In this document: positions 35,076 through 43,370 of the stretch, in pieces
How the letters are laid out: each line of letters opens with the position of its first letter
Position numbering within the stretch: the first letter of the stretch is position 1
From: Moraxella equi
Lineage (GTDB): Bacteria > Pseudomonadota > Gammaproteobacteria > Pseudomonadales > Moraxellaceae
Assembly: GCF_002027555.1 (NCBI RefSeq)
Contig: NZ_MXAP01000113.1
Coordinates: forward strand, 1-43,485
Direction of reading: 5' to 3'
DNA length: 43,485 nt
Notes under the pieces: model-generated
What the model was told of the DNA's origin: nothing
Database searches by the model: none
What the model saw: the letters and a program-made list of their open reading frames with translations, nothing else
Program-made: the position numbers and the translations under genes

Positions 35076-36598
35076 TTATTTAAGTAAGTTTTTTATCACA
35101 CCCATCAGTCCACGGCTGATTGCTCGGGTCGCTTGCTTATTCAACTGACTGCCCAGTGCATCCGCCACATCATACGCCATGCCTTGATTGCGACTTTTAC
35201 GCCCGCCTGACAGACCACCAATAAAACCATCTAACGCCCCCAGCTCTTTTTTGTCTGATGATTGGGCTGATTGGCTTTTTGCCTTGTCTTGTTCTGCCTC
35301 TGCTTTTTGGGCAAGCTGTTGGGCTTCTAGTTGTGCCAAAGCCTCAAATGCCGAATGGTTATCCACACTGTCTTTATAATAGCGATACAGCACATCGGAC
35401 TCAAAGCTGGCTCGGCACTCTTCGGCTGTCAAAGGCGACAAGGCAGACGCAGGCAGTAGGATATAGGCACGCTCGACCACGTTTGGCATGCCTTTTTCAT
35501 CCAAAAATGAGACAAGAGCCTCGCCCACACCAAGCTCGGTAATGGCACTGGCGACATGCAAATTTGGGTTGGTGCGAAACGTATCGGCGGCCGCTTTGAC
35601 TGCTTTTTGGTCTCGTGGGGTAAAGGCTCTTAGGGCATGCTGAACACGATTACCAAGCTGTCCTAATATCGCATCGGGCAAGTCAAGCGGGTTTTGGGTC
35701 ACAAAATACACCCCCACCCCCTTAGAGCGAATCAGTCTGACCACCTGCTCCACCTGCTCTGTCAGAGCCGATGACGCGTTGTCAAACATCAGATGAGCCT
35801 CATCAAAGAATAAGACAAATTTGGGCTTATCAAGGTCGCCCACTTCGGGAAACCTCTCAAAAATCTCTGCCAAAAACCACAACAAAAACGCACTGTACAG
35901 ACGGGGCGAGAGCATGAGCTTTTGGGCATTTAGGATATTAATCACGCCCCGACCGCCCTCGGTCTGCACCCAGTCTTCTAGGTTCAGCTCAGGCTCGCCA
36001 AAAAAGTCATTACCCCCTTCACTCTCTAACTGTAAAAGCTGACGCTGTATCGCCCCGACACTCGCTGGCGAAACGTTACCATACTGCGTGCGATAGGTTT
36101 TGGCGTTATCAGCGACGTGCGTGAGCATGGCTTTTAGATCTTTTAAATCTATCAAATGCCATCCGTTGTCATCTGCCACCTTAAAGACGAGATTTAGTAG
36201 CCCCTCTTGGGTGTCGTTTAGGTTTAACAAGCGAGCCAGTAGCATTGACCCCATCTCACTAATGGTAACACGCACGGGAATACCGTCTTTGCCGTACACG
36301 TCCCAAAACCGCACAGGAAACCCTGTTAGATGGTCATCGGTCATGCCAAATTCTTGCATACGCTCCAATCTTACCGCTTGCCACGCCTGCACGACTAAGC
36401 CCTGATAAGTCGCCTTTGACATCCACCAAAAAAAACTGGCACACCTGCACGGCTAAAACCCTCTGCCATGGTTCTAAGCGTGACGGTCTTACCCGTGCCT
36501 GTCGCCCCTGCGATGAGTCCATGGCGGTTTGCCATGTTGCCTAAGAGATTCATTTGGCTGGCGGTGTCAATCGTGCGAGCAATGGGAAATGTGGTCAT
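35076..36598 (-). pseudogene. YjgR/HerA-like ATPase (DUF853) with two frameshifts
   Basis: The intact protein would be an approximately 505-residue hexameric ATPase of the HerA/FtsK-like DUF853 family. Frame 1 (from ATG 36598) has Walker A GATGTGKT in [19 protein letters not shown] and ends GVPVFF. Frame 2 continues [20 protein letters not shown]. Frame 3 (from about 36365) gives ERMQEFGMTDD and the rest, including Walker B VLFFDEAHLMF, RLIRSKGVGVYFVTQNPLDLP and LRAFTPRDQKAVKAAA. The first break lies in eight A on the plus strand (36428-36435); seven would restore the frame. The second lies at CC 36365-36366; one C fewer would restore it. Two single-base insertions 65 bases apart, in an otherwise intact gene, suggest either recent inactivation or sequence error. 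Confidence 0.85.
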
Positions 36599-36719
36599 AA
36601 TGTGCCTTTTGGTAAGTGTAAAAGTATGGATGAATTTTGGTGAGTTATCCAAACAGCCATTATACTTATCTTTTAAAATAAAGTAAATTTTATCCTAAGT
36701 AAATGCCCATCTGACTGTA

Positions 36720-37655
36720 TCACAAAAAATTAAATCGCCCATCATCGCCCATCGCCTGTGGCAAATCATCCGTCGCCACGCCCATGAGTGCTAAGGTCTC
36801 ACGCTCTATCAGCCGTGTAATCGTATCTAAGGGCAAATCATTTTGTGCCATGCCAAACGGCTCTTCTAGCTGACTGCTTAGCTCGTCTAGCCCCAAAAAC
36901 ATATAGGCAAGCAGTCCCACCAAAAACGGCGTCCAAATCCCCAGTGCCGACTCAATACCAAACGGCAACATCCAGCAAAAACAAAACACCGCCCGATGAA
37001 GTAGCACCGAATAAACGAGTGGCAAGGGCGTACTACTGATACGGTCGCACCCTGCTTGGATATTACCCATTTCGATGATGTGGCGTTGGATACTGGTGTA
37101 GATAATGTCGCTGATTTGTCCTGATTTGACAGCATGGATAAGACGGTGTTGCATTCGCTCTAACACCACCTGTGGGACGTTGATGTGCTGACGAATGAGC
37201 ATATTTAACTCATCTTTATCTTCATCATCAATATCCAGATAATCGGCAAATCTCTCCACAGGCAGTTTTTGATGACGTAGGCGGTCTCTAAATAAATTGA
37301 CAAAAATCAGCATATCCACGAATATCGCTCGCCTGTCATCATCATGTAAAAAATGACTGTCCCGACTCAGATGACGGGTATTGGCAATCAAAGCACCCCA
37401 CAATTTTCGCCCTTCCCACCATCTGTCATAGCAAGCATTGTTCCTAAATCCCAAAAAGATGGACAGCACCACGCCAAACACCGTAAAGCCGACCGCAGGG
37501 ACGTTTTTGACGGTGTAGAGCTGATAATGCGACAAGCCCCACGCTATCATAGACACCGCCATAAGCAGGATTATCATCGGTAGCACTTTGGGCAGTATCG
37601 TGCCATGCCACATGAACAGCAGTTTTAGGCTGTTGTGTTTATCACGGACTATCAT
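36720..37655 (-). CDS. Bestrophin-family membrane protein
   Basis: Bacterial bestrophins (YneE/UPF0187) form pentameric ion channels. This 311-residue protein has the family N-terminus (MIVRDKHNSLKLLFMWHGTILPKVLP), the first membrane helices, and FLGFRNNACYDRWWEGRKLWG, the strongest signature. PLPLVYSVLLHRAVFCFCWMLPFG and PFLVGLLAYMFLGLDELSSQLEEPFG follow later. The length fits the family (about 300). Its ATG overlaps the stop of pgeF by four bases (37652-37655), so it is translated after pgeF. A function tied to pgeF is not known. Confidence 0.94.
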   Translation of the reverse strand: MIVRDKHNSLKLLFMWHGTILPKVLPMIILLMAVSMIAWGLSHYQLYTVKNVPAVGFTVFGVVLSIFLGFRNNACYDRWWEGRKLWGALIANTRHLSRDSHFLHDDDRRAIFVDMLIFVNLFRDRLRHQKLPVERFADYLDIDDEDKDELNMLIRQHINVPQVVLERMQHRLIHAVKSGQISDIIYTSIQRHIIEMGNIQAGCDRISSTPLPLVYSVLLHRAVFCFCWMLPFGIESALGIWTPFLVGLLAYMFLGLDELSSQLEEPFGMAQNDLPLDTITRLIERETLALMGVATDDLPQAMGDDGRFNFL

Positions 37656-38449
37656 AACTTAACAATCACAGTCGCCATACGTCCTGTGGCGGACTTTTTG
37701 GCGTGGGTTTGCTGGCGGTATGAATAGTATTTGGGATTAGCATAACTACACGGAACGGTATCGTTTATGACCGTAATATTTAAATGGGACAGTTGTAATT
37801 TGGTTAATTTTACAATATCAACCAAACATTTATCATCATCTTTATCCGTGATAATCTGTTGATATAACTCATCAACTGTCAATGCCACTAAGGTTTTATC
37901 ACTCACTTGGCTGATGATGTCATGGGCTAGGGTTTTGTTAATTTCATAATTATCATGGCTGATACACGCCCCGATGACGGCTTTGATGTTGGTTTTATTG
38001 GTAAAATTTTCATAAGTATTTTTAATAATGCCTTTGGTTAGCCCCTGCCAACCTGCATGAATACAGGCGATTTGACTATTCTCATTATCCACACAATCAT
38101 CATTAAAAAGAGCAATCGGCACGCAGTCAGCGGTCATGATAGACAGTCCCACGCCTGCCTTGTCGGTGATGAATGCGTCTGCGTCTTGGGGGGATATGGC
38201 ACAGCTAGTGTGTGCCACAATGTCGCTGTGGATTTGGTTTAGCCAGTGGATTTGGCTTATTTTATCATTTGTCAGTTTATTTAACTTATCCAGTAAAGTC
38301 ATGCGGTTTGCCAAAACTTGCTCGCTGTCATCGCCAACGTGCAATCCTGTGTTAAATGAACCGTATAAATCATCGCCCCATTTGTCAAACTCGCCTGCAT
38401 GGGTTTGAATGATGAGTACATGGTCGTTTTGGTATAATATATCAAACAT
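37652..38449 (-). CDS. pgeF: Purine nucleoside phosphorylase / laccase-domain protein (YfiH)
   Basis: PgeF/YfiH-family proteins act as purine nucleoside phosphorylases and correct misincorporated L-Ser in peptidoglycan precursors in E. coli. Visible motifs are NTGLHVGDD, IHWLNQIHSD, AGVGLSIMTADCVPIALF with the Cys metal ligand, ACIHAGWQGLTKGI with the His ligand, and IGACISHDNYEI. The ATG at 38449 gives MFDILYQNDHVLI and 265 residues. An upstream frame to 38530 is read from repeat DNA. In other gammaproteobacteria yfiH follows rluD in the same operon. Here rluD is also just upstream, separated by a repeat. Confidence 0.93.
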   Translation of the reverse strand: MFDILYQNDHVLIIQTHAGEFDKWGDDLYGSFNTGLHVGDDSEQVLANRMTLLDKLNKLTNDKISQIHWLNQIHSDIVAHTSCAISPQDADAFITDKAGVGLSIMTADCVPIALFNDDCVDNENSQIACIHAGWQGLTKGIIKNTYENFTNKTNIKAVIGACISHDNYEINKTLAHDIISQVSDKTLVALTVDELYQQIITDKDDDKCLVDIVKLTKLQLSHLNITVINDTVPCSYANPKYYSYRQQTHAKKSATGRMATVIVKL

Positions 38450-38487
38450 GATAATCCTGTTAATTTTTAAATTTGATTTTGGATAAA

Positions 38488-38525
38488 TTGGTAGAGGCAA
38501 ATTGCCATTTGCCCTTGATAAATCA
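38488..38525 (-). repeat. REP-like palindrome, GGCAAATTGCC type
   Basis: GGCAAATTGCCATTTGCC (38496-38513), followed by CTTGATAAATCA, is the reverse of TGATTTATCAAGGGCAAAT seen in the composite repeats. It lies between rluD and pgeF. Confidence 0.55.
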
Positions 38526-38567
38526 ACCAATTATATAACGTTGAAAATGGCGTTTTGTTTTATAAAA

Positions 38568-39617
38568 CTATTCTTGCAAAATCCCAATCATCTTAACCAT
38601 ATCAGACGGCATATCACGACTAAACACCAACGCCTTGCCTGTGGTCGGGTGGATAAAACCGAGCTTGTGGGCGTGCAAGGCTTGACGGGGGAAGTCTATC
38701 ACCGCTTGGCGAGTGGCAGGAGCAAGACCCGATTTGGGCAGGCCGCCATAGACCTTATCGCCAAGCAGGGCATGACCGACATGGGACAGGTGTACACGGA
38801 TTTGGTGGGTACGCCCCGTCTCCAAGCGAACATGGAGCAAGCTATAATGCGTACCCAGTGGCGTGGCGGATAGGATGTGCGTGGTGGCAGGTTTACCGCC
38901 GTCCGTTACCGCCATCTTAGTGCGATGAATGCGGTGTCGCCCTATCGGTGCGTCTATCGTGGCATGGCGTAAAATGTCGCTTGGCACACCTGTGGCGATA
39001 CATTGATACTCCCGATAAACCGATTTGTCTTTTAGTTGCTCGGTCAAATCAAGCTGGGCGGTTTTGGTGCGTGCGACAATAAGTAGCCCTGATGTATCCT
39101 TATCAATGCGGTGAACCAGTCCTGCCCGTGGCAAGTGGGCATTATCAGGATAATGACACAATAGGGCATTGACCAGCGTGCCTGTGCGATTGCCCGCCCC
39201 AGGGTGGACAACCAGACCGACAGGCTTATTTATCACAATCACGTCATCATCGGCATAGACCACGTCAAGGGGGATATTTTCGGGCAAATCTTCGCTGTGA
39301 TTGTCAAGCGTGGCGGATAGGGTCAAAATATCGCCTAGCTTGACACGGTATTTGCTTTTTTGGGGCGTATCATTGACAAGCAGACTTTCATCATCAATAA
39401 AGCCCTGTATCTGCACTCGGGAAAAACCATCAAACACGTCTGTGGCGATTTTATCTAGGCGTGTGCCGATGTCAGATTCGCCAACCGTGTGGCTTTTTAT
39501 CAGTGGACTTGGCGAACCTGTCTCGGCAAATTCATCATCATTATCATTTAAACTGGATAAATTAGACAAATCAGATAAATCGTCATTGGTGGTCTGATTA
39601 AAAGCATGCTCTCTCAT
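38568..39617 (-). CDS. rluD: 23S rRNA pseudouridine synthase RluD
   Basis: RluD converts three uridines in helix 69 of 23S rRNA to pseudouridine. An S4 RNA-binding domain spans about 50-110 (TRLDKIATDVFDGFSRVQIQGFI). The synthase domain follows, with the catalytic Asp in AGLVHRIDKDTSGLLIVART (D172). LETGRTHQIRVHLSHVGHALLGD closes the active site. At 349 residues it is about 25 longer than E. coli RluD because of an acidic Asp/Asn/Ser-rich N-terminus. It diverges from bamD, the arrangement common in gammaproteobacteria, which supports RluD over RluC. Confidence 0.94.
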   Translation of the reverse strand: MREHAFNQTTNDDLSDLSNLSSLNDNDDEFAETGSPSPLIKSHTVGESDIGTRLDKIATDVFDGFSRVQIQGFIDDESLLVNDTPQKSKYRVKLGDILTLSATLDNHSEDLPENIPLDVVYADDDVIVINKPVGLVVHPGAGNRTGTLVNALLCHYPDNAHLPRAGLVHRIDKDTSGLLIVARTKTAQLDLTEQLKDKSVYREYQCIATGVPSDILRHATIDAPIGRHRIHRTKMAVTDGGKPATTHILSATPLGTHYSLLHVRLETGRTHQIRVHLSHVGHALLGDKVYGGLPKSGLAPATRQAVIDFPRQALHAHKLGFIHPTTGKALVFSRDMPSDMVKMIGILQE

Positions 39618-39693
39618 GATTATGTTTAAATACTTGGAAAAAAATAAGCCATTTTAGCATTTTTTGTTAAAAATAGCCGATTTTATTTTGGTG

Positions 39694-39723
39694 TTGTTCA
39701 TTCTTAAAATTTTGTGGTAAACT
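39694..39723 (+). promoter_or_regulatory. Possible promoter of bamD
   Basis: TTGTTC (39694-39699), an 18-base spacer and TAAACT (39718-39723) lie 33 bases before the bamD ATG. Confidence 0.35.
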
Positions 39724-39755
39724 ATTTCAAATTTTTATTGTAATTTGGACAAAAA

Positions 39756-40826
39756 ATGAACAAAACCACCAAACTGACCTTATCCGCCATCATGACATCC
39801 GCCATCATGTTGTCTGGCTGTTCTACCATTAAAGGTATGGTAAAAAAAGACAGTGAAGTCGTACAAAGTGCCGAACAATCCGAGATGGGCTACTATCAAG
39901 ATGCCCAAAACGCCCTTGAAAAAAACCGTTATAACGAAGCCATGAGTGCGTTAAATAGCTTACGCACGTTTTATCCGACAGGGCAATATGCCGAGCAGGC
40001 GTTGCTGGATTTGATTTATGCCCAATATCGTGCCAACGACTTTGAAGCGGTAACCAAAAGTACTGCCGAGTTTATCCGCTCCTATCCAACCAGTCGCCAT
40101 GTCGATTATGCTCTATACGTCCAAGGCGTAACCAACATGGGCGGGGCTCCCAAAGCCTCCCGCTTATTTAACCTTGACCAGTCCCAACGTGATGTATCCT
40201 ACCTGCGGTTGGCATTCCAAGATTTCTCCAATCTCATCAAGCACTTCCCAAACAGTGCCTACGCTCCTGATGCCGCCCAGCGTATGAGGGCGATTTATAA
40301 CGACTTTGCCGAGCATGAACTGGTCGCCGCTCGTTGGTATGTCAAGCGTGATGCTTATGTCGCCGCCGCCAACCGTGCCAAATGGGTGTTTCAGTACTTC
40401 CCCCAATCGGACGGTGTGCCAGAAGCCATCGCCATCTTAGCACACAGCAATGAGCAGTTGGGACTGACCGACACCGCCAACCAATACAAAACCCTACTCC
40501 AAATCAACTACCCCCAATACCTTGGGGCAAATGGGCAGGTCAATATCGGCAACAGCCAGTCTTTTGCCAAAAAAGCCTTGTCATCGATAAGCTTTGGTAA
40601 ATTTGGACGTGCCAAAGACACCCCCACCTATCAAGGCGGTCAGTATAACGGTGCGACACGCACACAAATCATCACCTCCGCCCAAGCCCTCTCCCTGCCC
40701 CAAGCAAGCCCTGAAAGTGCCGACATCGCCACACCAAAACCTGCCGACACACGCAACACACGCCGTATCGGTCTAGGTCTGCCTGCCGATGAAGCCGAGG
40801 CAGGTAACACCAACCAAACCCCCTAA
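39756..40826 (+). CDS. bamD: Outer membrane assembly lipoprotein BamD
   Basis: BamD is an essential lipoprotein of the BAM complex that folds proteins into the outer membrane. A lipoprotein signal ends in LSGC, with the acylated Cys at position 22. TPR-like repeats follow (YYQDAQNALEKNRYNEAMSALNSL, FYPTGQYAEQALLDLIYAQY, IRSYPTSRHVDYALYVQGV, HFPNSAYAPDAAQRM). The YLRLAFQDFSNLIKHFPNS part is diagnostic. At 356 residues it is about 110 longer than E. coli BamD (245). The extra C-terminal region is Gln/Thr/Pro-rich and probably disordered, as in relatives. A terminator follows. Confidence 0.96.
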   Translation: MNKTTKLTLSAIMTSAIMLSGCSTIKGMVKKDSEVVQSAEQSEMGYYQDAQNALEKNRYNEAMSALNSLRTFYPTGQYAEQALLDLIYAQYRANDFEAVTKSTAEFIRSYPTSRHVDYALYVQGVTNMGGAPKASRLFNLDQSQRDVSYLRLAFQDFSNLIKHFPNSAYAPDAAQRMRAIYNDFAEHELVAARWYVKRDAYVAAANRAKWVFQYFPQSDGVPEAIAILAHSNEQLGLTDTANQYKTLLQINYPQYLGANGQVNIGNSQSFAKKALSSISFGKFGRAKDTPTYQGGQYNGATRTQIITSAQALSLPQASPESADIATPKPADTRNTRRIGLGLPADEAEAGNTNQTP

Positions 40827-40839
40827 CATCATCGCATTT

Positions 40840-40873
40840 GACCGCCAAAAATCTACCTTTTGGCGGTCAGTTT
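40840..40873 (+). terminator. Terminator of bamD
   Basis: GACCGCCAAAA (40840-40850) pairs perfectly with TTTTGGCGGTC (40858-40868), followed by AGTTTT. Confidence 0.82.
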
Positions 40874-40932
40874 TGCCAAATCATGGTGTTGATGATAAAA
40901 TTGGTTTTATTTTTTGATTTTTAGGAAAAGCT

Positions 40933-41280
40933 ATGGCAATGCCTGTTCGTGGCGGTATTCTAACCTGCAATATCGCTGACACCCAAACCCTATACAGCAG
41001 TTATCTCTCTTTTGTCGCTCATGGTGGTATTTTTGTGCCGAGTGCCAGAAAGCACAGCCTTGGCGAAGACGTGTTCGTGGCATTTACCCTGCCCGGCTCT
41101 ACCGAACGCTATCCGCTTAACGGCAAAATCGTGTGGCTTAATGAAAAAGGCACGCCCAGTAAGCCTGCTGGTTTTGGCATGCAGTTTGGTACCGACCCTA
41201 ACAGCCTAAAACTCAAAAACGAAATCGAGCGACTGCTTGCCGGTGAAGTAGAATCCACCAAACCCACTTATACCATGTAA
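40933..41280 (+). CDS. pilZ: PilZ-domain protein (type IV pilus assembly)
   Basis: This is a 115-residue protein close to the size of the PilZ proteins required for type IV pilus biogenesis (Pseudomonas PilZ 118). The layout fits: MPVRGGILTCNIADTQTLYSSYLSFVAHGGIFVPS, then LGEDVFVAFTLPGSTERYPLNGKIVWLNEKG, then AGFGMQFG and a C-terminal helix. The c-di-GMP-binding RxxxR and DxSxxG motifs of canonical PilZ domains are not clear, as is usual for true PilZ. Partners are expected to be PilB and FimX-type proteins, but no pilus genes lie in the window. In relatives it often follows holB and tmk, which are absent here. Confidence 0.9.
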   Translation: MAMPVRGGILTCNIADTQTLYSSYLSFVAHGGIFVPSARKHSLGEDVFVAFTLPGSTERYPLNGKIVWLNEKGTPSKPAGFGMQFGTDPNSLKLKNEIERLLAGEVESTKPTYTM

Positions 41281-41295
41281 GCGTTGCGGGCAATA

Positions 41296-41324
41296 TTGTT
41301 AATTACACGATTATTTGTTATAAT
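41296..41324 (+). promoter_or_regulatory. Sigma70-type promoter of apt
   Basis: TTGTTA (41296-41301), a 17-base spacer and TATAAT (41319-41324) lie before apt. A hairpin with a T-run stands between this promoter and the gene. Confidence 0.6.
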
Positions 41325-41334
41325 TATAAAAGGT

Positions 41335-41361
41335 AAGCACGGATTTTATTCGTGCTTTTTT
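41335..41361 (+). terminator. Terminator or attenuator hairpin in the apt leader
   Basis: AAGCACG (41335-41341) pairs with CGTGCTT (41351-41357), followed by TTTT. It may end the pilZ transcript or attenuate one started at 41296-41324. Confidence 0.6.
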
Positions 41362-41398
41362 ATGGCAATTTTTTAAGATAAATTTTTAAAGACAACTT

Positions 41399-41913
41399 AT
41401 GAAACACTCACATCCTTTTTGGCAAATCATTCGCACCGTTCCCAATTTTCCCAAAGCGGACATTGATTTTTATGACATCACGCCCCTGCTGTGGCATGTT
41501 GATGAACTCATTAACGAGCTTTTAAACGCCCTACCTGATGGCATGATTGATGAAGTAGAATGCTTTGCCACCACCGAAGCACGGGGCTTTGTCATCGGCA
41601 GTCTGCTATCAGGACGTACTGGCAAACCGCTCCTGCTCATTCGTAAAGCTGGCAAACTACCACCCCCTGCCATCGCCAAAGCTATGACCTAGAATACGGC
41701 ACCGACACCCTAGAAATCAAAGCAGACGCCCCTAAATCCAAAGTGCTACTGGTTGATGACGTGCTTGCCACTGGCGGGACGTTAAAAGCAAGCAAACTTC
41801 TGTGCAAGCAAGCAGGGCATGAGGTGCTTGGGGCATTGGTACTGCTTGATTTGCCAAAGTTGCACGGCGATATCGGCATGGATACTTATGCCGTGATGAA
41901 TGATGTGGACTAA
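41399..41913 (+). pseudogene. apt: Adenine phosphoribosyltransferase with a frameshift
   Basis: Apt salvages adenine to AMP using PRPP. The first frame (41399 to about 41684) gives WQIIRTVPNFPKADIDFYDITPLL, TTEARGFVIGSLLS and LLLIRKAGKLPPPAIAK. The second (to 41913) gives SYDLEYGTDTLEIKADAP and the PRPP-binding motif VLLVDDVLATGGT. The break lies in three A in GCCAAAGCTATGACC near 41685. Four A would join the frames as AKSYDLEYG, exactly the Apt consensus. The joined protein is about 171 residues, near the usual 180. All active-site motifs are otherwise intact, so this may be sequence error. As printed the product stops 28 bases after the break and would be inactive. Confidence 0.9.
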
Positions 41914-41955
41914 CAACCAAAGTTTTTAGCTCGTGCTCAATCTTACCCTGACAAT

Positions 41956-42504
41956 ATGCAACCACCCAACACCATCACTTTTGAGCAACTAAACTGGATG
42001 TCGCCCTACACTCAGCAAGCCAAGACGATTTATCACCAAGCGTTTGGACATACCAAACATTTGCCTTTTTGGTGCTTACGTCTAAATACCCTACGTCCCA
42101 ACGTGCAATTTTGGGGATTAGTCGTCAGCGGTCATCTGACAGGCTGGCTGTATCTGCTTGTAGGGCGTGATACTGTGTACATTTATTACTGTGCCATAGA
42201 CAAATCCTTGCGTTCACTGGGTTATGGATCAGTCATGATGGACTGGCTAAAACAGCAATTTCCTCACCACTTATTGGTGTTAAACCTACCCTTGCCAGAC
42301 GGTCATGAGAAGCAACGCACCGCATTTTATTGGCGACATGGGTTTCGTTATGCTAACTTTTACTACACTGAACATGGCTTATCATCTAATGTGATGGTGC
42401 ATGGAGGTCATCTTAGTGCTACGCAGTATATCGCTCTATTACGCCCTTTTACTTTTTACTGCTACCCCATTCGCACGGTGCCACGCTCAGACCAATCCAA
42501 CTGA
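41956..42504 (+). CDS. GNAT-family N-acetyltransferase-like protein
   Basis: This is a 182-residue protein with a GNAT-like core. A strand region VQFWGLVVSGHLTGWLYLLV leads to VYIYYCAIDKSLRSLGYGSVMMDWLKQQFP, which contains the R/Q-x-x-G-x-G/A acetyl-CoA-binding loop as RSLGYG. LVLNLPLP and a YWRHGFRYANFYYTEHG segment follow, as expected for the C-terminal half. The substrate is unknown. The ATG at 41956 lies 43 bases after the apt stop, so they may be co-transcribed. Cysteine- and tyrosine-rich segments near the end (FTFYCYPIRTVPR) are unusual but not disabling. Confidence 0.85.
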   Translation: MQPPNTITFEQLNWMSPYTQQAKTIYHQAFGHTKHLPFWCLRLNTLRPNVQFWGLVVSGHLTGWLYLLVGRDTVYIYYCAIDKSLRSLGYGSVMMDWLKQQFPHHLLVLNLPLPDGHEKQRTAFYWRHGFRYANFYYTEHGLSSNVMVHGGHLSATQYIALLRPFTFYCYPIRTVPRSDQSN

Positions 42505-42561
42505 TTGGAACACATCTGCCATTGGTGGTGTTTTATCAATATTTGGCAAAAGCTTGGCAAT

Positions 42562-42779
42562 TTAGGGCGTGTTAAATGTTGATAACACTTTTACAAAATA
42601 CACCCCATTCTCAACTTTTTATAAATGATTGATTTATCAAGGGCGAATTGCAATTCTCCCGTACGGTTTCAAAGCAAACATTTAATAATCCATCAGTGAC
42701 AATTTTAAGTTAAAATTGAAGTAAGATATGGTGAAATTTAACATTTTAATCAATTTTTGCATAAAATGGCTAGGCTTAA
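42562..42779 (+). repeat. ~217-bp composite repeat, copy 4
   Basis: It is collinear with 15200-15416. It starts TTAGGGCGTG...TTGATAACACTTTTA, then CACCCCATTCTCAAC, TGATTGATTTATCAAGG, the palindrome GGGCGAATTGCAATTCTCCC (42641-42660), TTTTAAGTTAAAATTG, and ends TTTTTGCATAAAATGGCTAG. It fills most of the 338-base gap before the truncated gene. Confidence 0.72.
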
Positions 42780-42842
42780 CACATTCTAAAAGCCGATAAA
42801 GCAAACTTTCTTGGTAAATTACAGCTTTGCCCTTTTGTCTTA

Positions 42843-43370
42843 TTAACGTTTTTTCTTCAAAAACTCTTCATCGCCACGCACTTGTTTCTCAGACAGATAT
42901 CGCCAATAACGAACGGGCAGATACTGCTTATGTAGCTTGGGATTGATACGCTCTTTGATGGTTGCATTGGCAAAATATCCCTGCCAAAATCGCTGATAAC
43001 GAGCCTCATCATCACTCCACACCGAGCGACTGTCTGCCAATACATCATCATCAATCCCAACAATCATCTGCACGTCTGCATCGCCCTGCCTTGACAAAAT
43101 GCCATAGCCTCGCTTGATGTCATAAATGGCAAAATCTTGGTCTTGATAGCGTGCCTTAAAATGATTGGTGATGAGTGGCAAAACATTAAAATCGGGGTTG
43201 ATTTTGGCAAAATACACCCCGTCTGTGGTATGCTCAAAGCGGACAAAGGCTTTCATGCGGTGTCGCTCTCGCCCGACTGATTTGACCGTTTGGTGTAGAG
43301 CCATGACATCGGGATGGGCGTGGTCTTTTAGGATATTTTTTGTGGGATTAACTATACCAACCGAACCCAA
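42843..43370 (-). pseudogene. DUF4130/TIGR03915-type DNA metabolism protein, 5' end cut by an IS
   Basis: The readable part (175 residues) matches the C-terminal two thirds of this family: VGRERHRMKAFVRFEHTTDGVYFAKINPDFNVL, FAIYDIKRGYGIL, and RFWQGYFANATIKERINPKLHKQYLPVRYWRYLSE, which is the family signature. Family members are usually about 250 residues and are often encoded next to a radical-SAM protein; both are thought to act on DNA. Here the N-terminal part is missing. The first codons (MGSVGIV) are read from the end of an IS630-type element, whose border is near 43353-43356. The remaining 5' part and any radical-SAM partner would lie beyond the window. Confidence 0.8.

Noticed and set aside
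36428..36435. Phase-variable homopolymer in the YjgR-like gene
   Set aside because: Eight bases is short for phase variation, and a second indel nearby would keep the gene off in any case.
38450..38530. N-terminal extension of pgeF
   Set aside because: It comes from repeat DNA and has no family support. ATG 38449 gives the normal length.
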